Shown: positions 52,441 through 60,537, numbered from the stretch's first letter. The stretch: 64,000 bases of DNA from Mycobacterium sp. 141 (GCF_000382405.1 NZ_KB908259.1:62001-126000); one strand, 5' to 3'. The notes: generated by a model not told the origin, from the letters alone. Made by a program: numbers and translations.

Positions 52441-52755
52441 ATGGACGTCATTGATTCCCCGGAAGCACAAGTGGTTCGGGCCGCCGAGCGGATCGTTTAC
52501 CGCGAGAAATGGCGGCTGTGCGAGGAGTGGGCCGCCCAGCGCCTCGCACAGACACGGTCGTTGAAATGGACACCGCTCTTCCCGGAGTCCGATGTCATCC
52601 AGGTTGTTGCGATTGACGGGGTGGTGGTGGGTCAGCTCCGATTCGGTGCCGGCCGGTGGATTGCGCTGACGGTCGGTGACCGGGGACGTGTGGCCGAGAG
52701 TTCGAGCTTCCGCGACGCCATCTCGGCGCTGGCACGTGCGGCCGTTCCGTGGTGA
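52441..52755 (+). CDS. Unrecognised 104-residue protein behind fluoride riboswitch I
   Basis: Soluble, with an N-terminal helix (SPEAQVVRAAERIVYREKWR) and a strand-rich C-terminus (SDVIQVVAIDGVVVGQLRFG). GGGAGGAG precedes the ATG. I do not recognise the family. Its place after a fluoride riboswitch and before DUF211/VIT suggests a role in the fluoride response. Confidence 0.75.
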   Translation: MDVIDSPEAQVVRAAERIVYREKWRLCEEWAAQRLAQTRSLKWTPLFPESDVIQVVAIDGVVVGQLRFGAGRWIALTVGDRGRVAESSSFRDAISALARAAVPW

Positions 52756-52834
52756 CCACCGAAGGCGGTCCCCGATTCAAACTGCCTCAACCAGGAGACT
52801 CGCCAACCGTAACCGAGCGAATCATGGTAGCGCC

Positions 52835-53119
52835 ATGAACATCCGGCGACTCCAGCTCGACGTCGACAAGGCCATCGCCCGCCCGGATTTGTTGGAGCTT
52901 GCCGAGGCCATCGATACCGTTCCCGGCGTCGAAGCAGCCAACATCACCGTTGCGGAGATCGATTTGGAGACAGTGGGTCTTGAAGTCACGGTCGAAGGGG
53001 ATCACATCGATGTCACGCGCCTGATCCGCGAGATCGAGAAGGCGGGCGCAGCCGTGCACAGCATCGACGAGCTGGTGATCGGCACCCGCATCGTTGAGCG
53101 CGTGCCGCGAACCCGATGA
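52835..53119 (+). CDS. DUF211 family protein
   Basis: A 94-residue protein: MNIRRLQLDVDKAIARPDLL, ELAEAIDTVPGVEAANITVA and IEKAGAAVHSIDELVIG fit DUF211, a ferredoxin-like alpha/beta sandwich often encoded beside membrane proteins of the VIT type. It overlaps the next gene by 4 bp (ATGA). Probably a regulatory partner of that transporter (inference). Confidence 0.85.
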   Translation: MNIRRLQLDVDKAIARPDLLELAEAIDTVPGVEAANITVAEIDLETVGLEVTVEGDHIDVTRLIREIEKAGAAVHSIDELVIGTRIVERVPRTR

Positions 53120-53670
53120 GGGGGCTGCGCCGCCGACCAAGCCTGCGACCGCGCGGCAGGCTCATGTTCGCGATGGCGCTGGGCGTATCCGACGGAATCC
53201 TCAACGCGCTCACGCTGGCCTCGGCAACCGTGGTGCACGGGTCTGGTCTGACCATTAGTTTGGGCGTGCGCGTCGGAATAGTCGCGCTGGCCTCGGCGGT
53301 GCTGACCTTGTTTGTCGCTGAATACGCACAACTCCGTATGGAGCTGGTGCTCGCAGAGCGGCAGTTGATGTTCACGAAATCCGGACGGTTGGCGGCAACC
53401 AGTCTGGGGCGCGCTGTCATCCGTGATTCCGCTCTGGTGGCGGTGCTGGCGGGCGCGTCCAGCTTCGCCGGTGCGGCCTTGCCGCTGGTTATCGGCGCGC
53501 TGTTACCAAGAACGAGGTGGGTCGCGTTGATCGTGTCCGCGCTGGCCCTGGCGGTGCTGGGGATCCTATTGGCACACAACGTCGGTGGACGCCAGAAGGT
53601 ATGGGCGACCGGGCTCGTTGCGGCTGGTGTGGTGGTGACCGTCATCGGTATCCAGGTCGATCTGGTCTGA
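53116..53670 (+). CDS. VIT/CCC1-type membrane protein
   Basis: A 184-residue protein with about five transmembrane helices. FAMALGVSDGILNALTLASA, then a conserved EYAQLRMELVLAERQLM amphipathic segment and late helices are as in vacuolar iron transporter-like (CCC1/VIT1) proteins. Likely cation transport, perhaps iron or manganese. Coupled to the DUF211 gene. Confidence 0.75.
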   Translation: MRGLRRRPSLRPRGRLMFAMALGVSDGILNALTLASATVVHGSGLTISLGVRVGIVALASAVLTLFVAEYAQLRMELVLAERQLMFTKSGRLAATSLGRAVIRDSALVAVLAGASSFAGAALPLVIGALLPRTRWVALIVSALALAVLGILLAHNVGGRQKVWATGLVAAGVVVTVIGIQVDLV

Positions 53671-53684
53671 CCCGCACGGCTACC

Positions 53685-53709
53685 GCCGGCCCTGGTGCGC
53701 CGGCCTTTG
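53685..53709 (+). terminator. Possible terminator after the DUF211-VIT operon
   Basis: GCCGGC (53685-53690) and GCCGGC (53699-53704) form a 6-bp GC stem around an 8-nt loop, followed by CTTTG. It lies 15 bp after the VIT stop and before the convergent Nudix gene. Confidence 0.45.
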
Positions 53710-53725
53710 TCAACGTCGAATCGCC

Positions 53726-54337
53726 CTATCCACACTCCTCGGTCGCCCGGTCTGAGGTTGTCGGATCGTTGTGCCGCGTTGTCCACCGTGCGTGGGAATG
53801 CGTTTGTGGCGTACGGCGCGGCTGGGTACGGGGCAGCGGCGGCAAGGCCATCACCCCGTGCTGGCGGATGATGGCGACCAACTCGGCCGCGACGAGAGCG
53901 AGTCGTTGCTCGTCGGGATATTTGAGCGTGGATGTCAGCTCGCCGAGCGTCACCCATGCCACGTCGCACACCTCGTGATCACGAGTGGACAACTCGCCGT
54001 GGACATACCGCAACAAATAGTGGTGCACCTTTTTGTGGACGCGGTGTTGATCCGCGGTGAACCAATACTCGGTGCGACCCAGCAATGTGAGCGGTACACC
54101 GTGTATACCGGTCTCTTCGGCGATCTCGCGTGCTGCGGCGTCCTCGATCCGCTCCCCCTGTTCCACATGGCCTTTCGGCAGCGACCACAATGTGCGGCCG
54201 CGTCGATCGGAGCGTCCGATGATGGCCGCGGCTTCGGAGCCGACCGGCCCATCGAGCCCGGCAATCACCAAACCACCTGCCGAAGTCTCATGGACACTGG
54301 GTAATTGACCGGAGTGACTTCGGGGGCGCTGGCTCAT
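53726..54337 (-). CDS. Nudix hydrolase (MutT4-like)
   Basis: A 203-residue Nudix protein with [15 protein letters not shown] and box [20 protein letters not shown] plus [26 protein letters not shown] resembles the mycobacterial MutT4 group. Substrate unknown, likely an oxidised nucleotide or dinucleoside polyphosphate. Its start overlaps the 3' relic of a Wzt-like gene. Confidence 0.85.
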   Translation of the reverse strand: MSQRPRSHSGQLPSVHETSAGGLVIAGLDGPVGSEAAAIIGRSDRRGRTLWSLPKGHVEQGERIEDAAAREIAEETGIHGVPLTLLGRTEYWFTADQHRVHKKVHHYLLRYVHGELSTRDHEVCDVAWVTLGELTSTLKYPDEQRLALVAAELVAIIRQHGVMALPPLPRTQPRRTPQTHSHARWTTRHNDPTTSDRATEECG

Positions 54338-55031
54338 CGCGTGTCTCCGTATCGGGTCGTGTTGGCTTGAAGGGCGACGTTGTCGTCTTCGTAGGCGCGT
54401 ATCACGTCGTCCACGTCACCAGCCATCACGATGGTGCCGCGATCGATCCGACGCCTTCGTCGAGCAGCAGGATCTGCGGATCAATGCTGGTGAGCACTCG
54501 CAGTGCGTGCCGAATGCGCATGCCGGTGGAATAGGTGCGCAACGGCATAGACAAGTACGGTCCCAGCTCGGTGAATTCGGCGATCTCGTCGACTTTGGCG
54601 CGCATCGACTTTCGCGTTTCACCGAGAAACAGGCCGCAGATGACGATGTTCTCATAGCCGGATATCTCGGGGTCCAGGCCGACGCCGAGATCGAAAACTG
54701 GCGCAACACGCCCGTTCACCATGGCAACACCGGCCGTCGGTTCATACACCCCGGACAGAAGCCGCAGCAGTGTGGACTTGCCTGCACCATTGCGCCCGAC
54801 CAGTGCGACGCGATCTCCGGGGGCAAGGGACAAGGTGATTCCCCGGAGTGCTTCGATCATGACGACTCGCGACGACGTACGCCCGATGGCGCCGCCCGCG
54901 GAGCCGATGAAGGCGGCCTTCAATGAACGAGTCTTGGCGTCGAACACCGGAAACTCCACCGATGCGTCCCGCACACGGACGCTGACCGCTGATTGCGGCT
55001 CTGCCGCCGCGGGCCGACGAAGGGTCCTCAT
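54334..55031 (-). pseudogene. Wzt-like polysaccharide-export ABC ATPase with an internal deletion
   Basis: The frame from 55031 encodes the normal N-terminal 190 residues: VRDASVEFPVFDAKTRSLKA, GRNGAGKSTLLRLLSGVYEP, YSTGMRIRHALRVLTSIDP and ILLLDEGVG. It then stops at 54426. The true C-terminus ([20 protein letters not shown]) follows in another frame, ending at 54334. The segment with D-loop, His switch and later strands is deleted. An intact paralogue presumably exists elsewhere in the genome. Confidence 0.8.
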
Positions 55032-56548
55032 CGCGAATTCTCTATGAGTCCCGCCGTGCTACCGAATACCCGCAGGAACGAATCCACTCCGTAACTGGTC
55101 GGCTCGGGCTCGGCGGCGATGAGTCGGAAGGTGCGTGCGCCGTCATCGCAGCGTTCGGCGCGCAAGAACAGGGCGGTCGGATCACCGCGGTCGTACAAGC
55201 TGTGCGCGAGATCGTACAAATGGGTCACGAAAACCACTTTGACGTTCGCGGCGGCACACGCGTCGATCACCCCGCGGGCGATTTGCGAGCCTTCCCGTTC
55301 GTTGGTCGAGGCGAACGATTCGTTACAGAGCAGCAGTGACTGTGGTGTCATGACGTCCGCGATCGCGCTCATCCGCGCCAGCTCCTCATCGAGTTTGCCG
55401 CTGGTCATCGTGTCGTCTTCCTCGCGTTTGAAATGCGTGAACGTCGCGCGTACGACATTGGCTTCGAAGGATTCTGCGGTGACGAACATGCCGGCCTGCA
55501 TCAGCATTTGCGCGTTCCCGACGCTACGGAGAAAGGTTGATTTGCCGCCCTCGTTGGCACCGGTGGCCATGATCAGTGTTCTGCCATGACCGTTGATGTC
55601 GTTTCCGACAACAGGCTTGTCGGTCGTCAGACATAAGCCGACGTCGCGCAGACCGAGTGCGCGCAGTCGGCAGGTGGCCAGCGGTGTCGGGGTTGGAAAG
55701 CACGTGGGGATACCCGATTTCGCGAGCTTTTCCGACAAATTGACGCATCCCCGATAGAAGCCCAGTTCGATGCGCAGCCGTTCGAAAAACCCTTTGACGT
55801 GGTCGGCCGACTGTGCAACGGTGTTCGCTGCGTCGTTGATTGCCCTGCCGGCGAGATCGTTGAGCGCCTCTCCCCCGGCCTGGTCACGGGGGTCGATCTC
55901 AAATCCATAGAGACCGTGGTAGTTTCCGGTGATCTTGTCCCACCAGCTACGTTGCGGAGTGCGGTGCAAGACATGATCTACGCCCTTGTTGCCGAGGGCA
56001 AGATGAGCGCTCAACAGAACACCGCGCGGCAACAAGAGCTCAGCGAGCTCGCGGCCGAGAAGGTTCAGATAGTCGTCGCACAACTCCTCGCTGATCATGG
56101 ATACGAACTGCCCGAAACCATCCGATTCGAAGCCGTTGCAGTCGTTGTCACACACAGCACGAAGCTGTCTGAGGTTTTCGACAAGGTATTCGAGTATCCG
56201 GACCGCACTGCGCAGAATCGCTTCGGGATCCCGGAACAGCAGACCACCGAACAGGACTTTGCGGTGCACCTGCACCGCGTCGGATGCGATGGCGTACATC
56301 TTGTCGACCACCTCGCGATGTGCCATGCAGTCGGCCAGGACGTTCTGCCGGTACTCGATCACAACAGGGTCGATCAGGCTCAGCGGAATGATCTTTGCAG
56401 CGACCTCGTAGAGGAAGTCGTCGCCAACGGACATCGCGCGGTAGAGGGTTCGAAGTTCGAGGTCGTCTTCTACCAGCGCGATGATCGGTGGAGGCAGTGT
56501 CGGTTCCAGCTTGTTGTCGCGGTCGGGATCGAGGAGTCGAACCTTCAT
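55028..56548 (-). CDS. MutS-related ATPase 2
   Basis: A 506-residue protein. The C-terminal ATPase of MutS type has Walker A GANEGGKST, SFEANVVRATFTHFKREEDD, signature-like region and LLLCNESFASTNEREGSQIA, where the usual Walker B Asp-Glu is Asn-Glu. The N-terminal half resembles the core/lever region of MutS-like proteins; the mismatch-binding domain is absent. It overlaps the upstream MutS-like gene by 4 bp. Fluoride-riboswitch-controlled through the upstream gene. Confidence 0.88.
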   Translation of the reverse strand: MKVRLLDPDRDNKLEPTLPPPIIALVEDDLELRTLYRAMSVGDDFLYEVAAKIIPLSLIDPVVIEYRQNVLADCMAHREVVDKMYAIASDAVQVHRKVLFGGLLFRDPEAILRSAVRILEYLVENLRQLRAVCDNDCNGFESDGFGQFVSMISEELCDDYLNLLGRELAELLLPRGVLLSAHLALGNKGVDHVLHRTPQRSWWDKITGNYHGLYGFEIDPRDQAGGEALNDLAGRAINDAANTVAQSADHVKGFFERLRIELGFYRGCVNLSEKLAKSGIPTCFPTPTPLATCRLRALGLRDVGLCLTTDKPVVGNDINGHGRTLIMATGANEGGKSTFLRSVGNAQMLMQAGMFVTAESFEANVVRATFTHFKREEDDTMTSGKLDEELARMSAIADVMTPQSLLLCNESFASTNEREGSQIARGVIDACAAANVKVVFVTHLYDLAHSLYDRGDPTALFLRAERCDDGARTFRLIAAEPEPTSYGVDSFLRVFGSTAGLIENSR

Positions 56549-58086
56549 CGCGTGATCCTCCTTTCCAGCACGTCACGGGACAACCCGTACTTGTCGGCTA
56601 ACGCCGCGGCGTAGGCCAGGCCGTCGGCGGGGCGACGGGTGAAGTGGAAAGTGCGCTGGGTCGGGTCGTTGGCAGCAACGTCACCAACCATGCTCACGCA
56701 CGCCGCATCGAGGCTGGCGAGCTCGTCGATGAACGTCACATAGACCGCGACGCACCCCAGCTTGATGATCCTGCTCAGCACGGCGGTACCGATACATGAG
56801 GCGTCGTTGACGGTGGTGGACGAGAAACTCTCGTTCATCACTATCACGCTGTGTGTAGTGGCCTGCGACAAAATATCGTGGATTCGTACGAGTTCGTTGT
56901 CGAGCTTCCCCCGCAACGTCGAGAGGCGTTCTTGCCGTTCAAAATGCGTGAAGACGGCATCGGGAAGCATCAGCGTGGCCCGGGTCGCCGGGATCGGGCA
57001 GCCCAACGCGGCCAGGTGGAAGACCTGGCCAACTGTGCGGGCGAAGGTGGTCTTTCCGCCTTGGTTGGGGCCGGTCACCACGAGTACACGCTCGCCGTCA
57101 CCGAGCCGAAAGTCGTTGCTGACCACTGGGTCACCGGAGATCCTTTGCTTGTCGGCCAAGGCCACGTCGAAGGCGTCCTCGATGTAGATGCTGCCGGGGC
57201 CTGCGGTGACGACCGGATAGCTGAACCGGAGGTGTTGTGCAGCGAAGCGCTTGATGTAGTCCAGGTAGGTCAAGTAGAACTTGACCTCACGGTCGAACCG
57301 GGCAATCGTTCCGTCGATGAAATCACTGTTGTCTGAGCAGAAGTCTCGAAGCTCGGAGAACTCGTCGGGATGCAGCTTGGCGACGCAGTCCAGGATCTGC
57401 TCTTCGACATGATTCATGTCGGGGAAATCCTTTCGCTGCACGTGATAGTCGCGGCCGGTGTCGGTGCGGAACCGTTCGAACACCGCGGCGACGTCGGCGC
57501 TGTAGTCGCTTTGATGGTCGTATGTGTCGACATCAACGCGGGGACCTTCGATATGCACTGTGTAACGGACGTTGTTGAGCCTGGCACGTACGGTGCGGGT
57601 GTGGTCCACCAGAGAGCGAAATGTGGAGTCATCGACGTAGGTAGCGATGTGGTCACAGATTTGGCGCAGGCCGTCCGAACGAATCTCCATGTCTGCCATG
57701 GCATCACTGAGTGACAGCAAGGCCGTGCAGTACGCGTCGACAGCGTGAACCAACCAGCCTTGTTTCTGGAGGGGGTGCCAGACCTTGGCGGCAAAGGCCA
57801 GATGGTTGCGCACGGTGTCCATGGTTCTTACGAAAGCATCTATAGCACTGCGGTTTTGGTCAATTCCCAGATCGCGGAACACATCTTGGCGATAGTGCAC
57901 GTCTGCCACATCGCGCAGCGTGGCGTAGAAGTACGGCTCGAGGCGATCGTCGGGGTAGTTGCGCACGATCGTCCCGACAATGAGGTCCAAATGCAGATCG
58001 CCGCTACCGTCGGGCGCGGTGAGCTTGTCGAGGTCACGGACTGGGCCGCGACGGAACAAAATGCTCGGAACGCGGGCCATACCCAC
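56545..58086 (-). CDS. MutS-related ATPase 1
   Basis: A 513-residue paralogue: Walker A TGPNQGGKTTFARTVGQ, FTHFERQERLSTLRGKLDNE and HSVIVMNESFSSTTVNDASC (again Asn-Glu). Two such proteins encoded together suggest a heterodimer. Mismatch-recognition domain absent. Directly downstream of fluoride riboswitch E, in agreement with the known link of MutS-like genes with this riboswitch class. Confidence 0.88.
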   Translation of the reverse strand: MGMARVPSILFRRGPVRDLDKLTAPDGSGDLHLDLIVGTIVRNYPDDRLEPYFYATLRDVADVHYRQDVFRDLGIDQNRSAIDAFVRTMDTVRNHLAFAAKVWHPLQKQGWLVHAVDAYCTALLSLSDAMADMEIRSDGLRQICDHIATYVDDSTFRSLVDHTRTVRARLNNVRYTVHIEGPRVDVDTYDHQSDYSADVAAVFERFRTDTGRDYHVQRKDFPDMNHVEEQILDCVAKLHPDEFSELRDFCSDNSDFIDGTIARFDREVKFYLTYLDYIKRFAAQHLRFSYPVVTAGPGSIYIEDAFDVALADKQRISGDPVVSNDFRLGDGERVLVVTGPNQGGKTTFARTVGQVFHLAALGCPIPATRATLMLPDAVFTHFERQERLSTLRGKLDNELVRIHDILSQATTHSVIVMNESFSSTTVNDASCIGTAVLSRIIKLGCVAVYVTFIDELASLDAACVSMVGDVAANDPTQRTFHFTRRPADGLAYAAALADKYGLSRDVLERRITR

Positions 58087-58117
58087 TCACCTGCTTTCTA
58101 CCGTGCGTTCATCCACT

Positions 58118-58167
58118 CGGTAGAAGCCATCAGCCGGTGCGGCATTCGAAGGCGAGCTTCATCGCCT
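58118..58167 (-). promoter_or_regulatory. Fluoride riboswitch E (crcB motif) upstream of the MutS-like pair
   Basis: Minus strand: GGCGATGAAGCTCGCC, TTCGAAT, GCC-GCACC-GGC, then TGATGGCTTCTACCG. Loop GAAGCT pairs completely with GGCTTC (one G-U). Thirty-one bp before the gene start. Confidence 0.92.
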
Positions 58168-58210
58168 AGTCGCATGGTAGCGCGTGTCGGGTCACCGATG
58201 CCAACAACTG

Positions 58211-58243
58211 GCTATTTGCCGCGACGTCGTGGCGGCAAATAGC
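58211..58243. promoter_or_regulatory. 12-bp hairpin between two riboswitch copies
   Basis: GCTATTTGCCGC (58211-58222) and GCGGCAAATAGC (58232-58243) are perfect complements around a 9-nt loop. It could stop or pause the transcript between copies E' and E. No T-tract was seen on either side. Confidence 0.6.
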
Positions 58244-58294
58244 CCAGGAGCGACAGCACTGGTGCGGCATTCCGAAAGCGAGCTTCATCGCGTG
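58244..58294 (-). promoter_or_regulatory. Fluoride riboswitch E' (degenerate second copy)
   Basis: Minus strand: GCGATGAAGCTCGC, TTTCGGAAT, GCCGCACC, GTGCTGTCGCTCC. The 5' half equals copy E; the 3' half has lost the GATGG part. It lies upstream of copy E on the same transcript. Confidence 0.6.
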
Positions 58295-58369
58295 GCCAAA
58301 GACTGACCGATGTGCGGCAAGACCGCTGACCGCTCGCCAGACGCCCGGGAGCTGGGGCAAAATGGGCGA

Positions 58370-58418
58370 AGGCGATGGAGCTCGCCGAAGCCGCGCGGGA
58401 TGCTGATGGCTCCTACCC
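58370..58418 (+). promoter_or_regulatory. Fluoride riboswitch F (crcB motif)
   Basis: AGGCGATGGAGCTCGCC, GAAGCCGC, GATGCTGATGGCTCCTACCC. Loop GGAGC pairs with GCTCC. The gene at 58446 starts 27 bp later. Confidence 0.92.
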
Positions 58419-58445
58419 AGTTCGATCTGGTGAGGGAAGGCTGTC

Positions 58446-58760
58446 GTGAGTTCACCCTTCAATCCCATTGGGAACCCCGCACAACGGGACATTGCGTTCT
58501 GGCTGCCGCCGGGCGGCATGGACAACGGCGTATGGGCATCGGCGTGGGCCGAGCTGGCCGATCTCGACGAAGCTGACGTTGCACCCGTGCTCGCGGAATT
58601 GGCCGACGCCGACGTCGCCGGTTATGTGGCAACACCGGGGGGTACTCGGTCGCGGTATCGGCATCCCGTTGTTCACCGGCTCTGGGTGGACTCGTTGCGC
58701 TACCACCGCGCCGAGGATGTCCTGATGGCCTACTTACACAACCGATCTCAGCACCACTGA
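58446..58760 (+). CDS. Unrecognised 104-residue protein behind fluoride riboswitch F
   Basis: Starts GTG 58446 (SSPFNPIGNPAQRDIAFWLP). A mostly helical middle (SAWAELADLDEADVAPVLAE) and a C-terminus rich in Arg, His and Tyr (RYRHPVVHRLWVDSLRYHRA). No family recognised. Its riboswitch is among the best in the window, so it is a strong candidate for a new fluoride-response protein. Confidence 0.8.
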   Translation: MSSPFNPIGNPAQRDIAFWLPPGGMDNGVWASAWAELADLDEADVAPVLAELADADVAGYVATPGGTRSRYRHPVVHRLWVDSLRYHRAEDVLMAYLHNRSQHH

Positions 58761-58794
58761 TAGGACGCCGGCGAAGATCCGATGCCGGCTCACC

Positions 58795-59238
58795 TCACCA
58801 TGGACTCCGTTCTCGTCGTTCGCTGTTGGGAACGACGAGAACCGGCAGCGGGCTGCGCCGGATTAGGGTGCGGGCCACGGCCCCGGTGACCATATGACCG
58901 AGCGCGGCGCCGATACCGTCCTCGGGGCGCCCGACCACGATTATCGATGCGTCATACTGCGAGGCCACCTCCAACAGCGCATGCGCGGGATCACCGTCGT
59001 CGCGCCGATGAAACGTCCATTGCACGTCGAGGCCGTCCAGCGCGCCCGCGACACGAACCTGATCGCTGGTGACGGCCGTTGTGGGTTCGCCACCGCCGTG
59101 CGTGGCCAGAGTGCCGTCAGAGACGCTGGTGACGTGCACGACGTGGACATGAGTACCCAAGGCGGCGGCCAAGTCCCCGGCACACTGAAGCGCCACCATG
59201 CTGGCTGGATGATGATCGAATCCGACAATCACACTCAT
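58795..59238 (-). CDS. Universal stress protein (UspA type)
   Basis: A 147-residue single USP domain: MSVIVGFDHHPASMVALQCA, ASQYDASIIVVGRPEDGIGA and ALGHMVTGAVARTLIRRSPL with the nucleotide-binding glycine pattern. Directly downstream of fluoride riboswitch G. USP genes are a known member of fluoride-riboswitch regulons. Confidence 0.92.
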   Translation of the reverse strand: MSVIVGFDHHPASMVALQCAGDLAAALGTHVHVVHVTSVSDGTLATHGGGEPTTAVTSDQVRVAGALDGLDVQWTFHRRDDGDPAHALLEVASQYDASIIVVGRPEDGIGAALGHMVTGAVARTLIRRSPLPVLVVPNSERRERSPW

Positions 59239-59256
59239 GCGGCCTCCCCACGGTGT

Positions 59257-59328
59257 CCGTAGGAACCATCAGCCGTAGCGGCGGTTCGGATGGGACACAC
59301 ACCCATCCCGGCGGGGATCCATCGCCCT
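59257..59328 (-). promoter_or_regulatory. Fluoride riboswitch G (crcB motif) upstream of usp
   Basis: Minus strand: GGCGATGGATCCCCGCC, an extra hairpin (GGGATGGG...CCCATCC), GAACCGCC-GCTAC-GGC, TGATGGTTCCTACGG. Loop GGATCC pairs with GGTTCC with one mismatch. A TATTCT -10-like hexamer lies upstream (59338-59343). Confidence 0.88.
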
Positions 59329-59403
59329 CGCCTCTAAGAATATGCGATGAAGGCGCGTGCGTCATTGCTCGTTGGTCCCGGCGCGGATAACCTGTAATCC
59401 TCA

Positions 59404-59465
59404 CTGCGGTGGGGCTCGCATCTGCGGTCGCAGGACTGTGTCGTCGATCGCCAACGGTCCCTGGG
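59404..59465 (+). promoter_or_regulatory. Fluoride riboswitch H (variant crcB motif) upstream of metallophosphoesterase
   Basis: TGCGGTGGGGCTCGC, insert hairpin CTGCG-GT-CGCAG, and CGCCAACGGTCCCTGG. It shares both conserved ends with copy B and the same loop-to-tail pairing; stem P3 is less clear here. Confidence 0.55.
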
Positions 59466-59532
59466 AACTGAATTACGGCCGTCGCCATGGCGTCTTTGCG
59501 GATGGACCGGCCCATGCACCCAGGAGCCACCC

Positions 59533-60393
59533 ATGGTCACTACGTCCCACCCGCGGCGATCGTCAGAGCGCTCGACTCGCCCGGAGTTTTTCGCCACCCC
59601 GGCGCGCATCGCCATCGCCGGGGACTGGCACGCCGACACCGAGTACGGGGTCGCGGCCATCCGCCACGCGGCCCGGCGCGATGTCTCGGTTCTTGTGCAT
59701 CTCGGTGACTTCGGATTCAACTTCACCGACGAATACCTTGACGCGCTCGATCGCGCGTTGCGCCGCCACGACATGGTGCTCGGTTTCGTCGACGGCAATC
59801 ACGAGAACTTCGACCGACTGCTCGCCTGGCCGGTGTCACCGGACGGCCTCCGTTACCTGCGTGATCGAGTCATTCACCTGCCGCGCGGATTGCGCTGGCA
59901 ATGGGGAAATACTCGGTGCCTTGCGGTCGGCGGTGCCTACTCGATCGACAAGTTTCTGAGGATCCCGGGCAAGACGTGGTGGCCGCAAGAGATGATCACA
60001 CCGGAACAAGCCCGCGACATCGTCGCCGCCGGGCGAGCAGACGTGATGTTCTGCCACGACTGCCCGACCGGCATCGTGGTGCCCGGCGCGGCCGCCGACC
60101 GGTACGGATGCCCGCCAGAGGAACTGGCCACCTCAGAGGTGCACCGCGCCCTCCTACGCTCCATTGTTGACGCTGTGCAACCAGCCCGGTTGTGGCACGG
60201 TCATTTTCATCACCGCTACCGTGCCCTGCTCACTGGACCTGACTATCAGACCGTCATCGACGGCTTGGGGAAAAACGGCAATCCGATAGACAACAACATG
60301 GTCGCGGTCAACCTCGATGAACTCGGGCACCATCGGTTCAGCTTTGCCGGGGACGAAACCGCATCACCGTCAGCTGCAGACCGCGCCAGCTGA
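59533..60393 (+). CDS. Calcineurin-like metallophosphoesterase
   Basis: A 286-residue phosphoesterase with all dinuclear-metal motifs: GDWHAD, GDFGFNF, GNHENF, a MFCHDCPTG His and HGHFHH. Substrate unknown. It lies behind variant riboswitch H and is divergent from the USP gene. Confidence 0.92.
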   Translation: MVTTSHPRRSSERSTRPEFFATPARIAIAGDWHADTEYGVAAIRHAARRDVSVLVHLGDFGFNFTDEYLDALDRALRRHDMVLGFVDGNHENFDRLLAWPVSPDGLRYLRDRVIHLPRGLRWQWGNTRCLAVGGAYSIDKFLRIPGKTWWPQEMITPEQARDIVAAGRADVMFCHDCPTGIVVPGAAADRYGCPPEELATSEVHRALLRSIVDAVQPARLWHGHFHHRYRALLTGPDYQTVIDGLGKNGNPIDNNMVAVNLDELGHHRFSFAGDETASPSAADRAS

Positions 60394-60515
60394 CGGCACT
60401 CCCCCGTCGCTGCCATGCCGCGTCGAGGCCAGCGCCCATCCCCGTACCAGGCAGCATCGAAGCCTGCGTGCGGGACCACGAGCCCGCAATCACCCGACTG
60501 GTTGCGCATATTAAC

Positions 60516-60527
60516 TAACCACGGTTA
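60516..60527 (+). promoter_or_regulatory. TAACC-AC-GGTTA palindrome and leaderless promoter of the MFS gene
   Basis: TAACCACGGTTA overlaps a TATGTT -10-like hexamer (60526-60531) that lies seven bases before GTG 60538. A repressor site covering a leaderless promoter is the simplest reading. Confidence 0.5.
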
Positions 60528-60537
60528 TGTTTTTGAT

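Noticed and set aside
41975..59465. AGGGACCGTTGGC (minus strand) before eno and before the metallophosphoesterase as DosR boxes
   Set aside because: They resemble half of a DosR site, and the gene set (USP, Nudix, MFS-USP) recalls the dormancy regulon. But the second halves are poor, and the same bases are the conserved 3' tail of fluoride riboswitch variants with matching pseudoknot partners.
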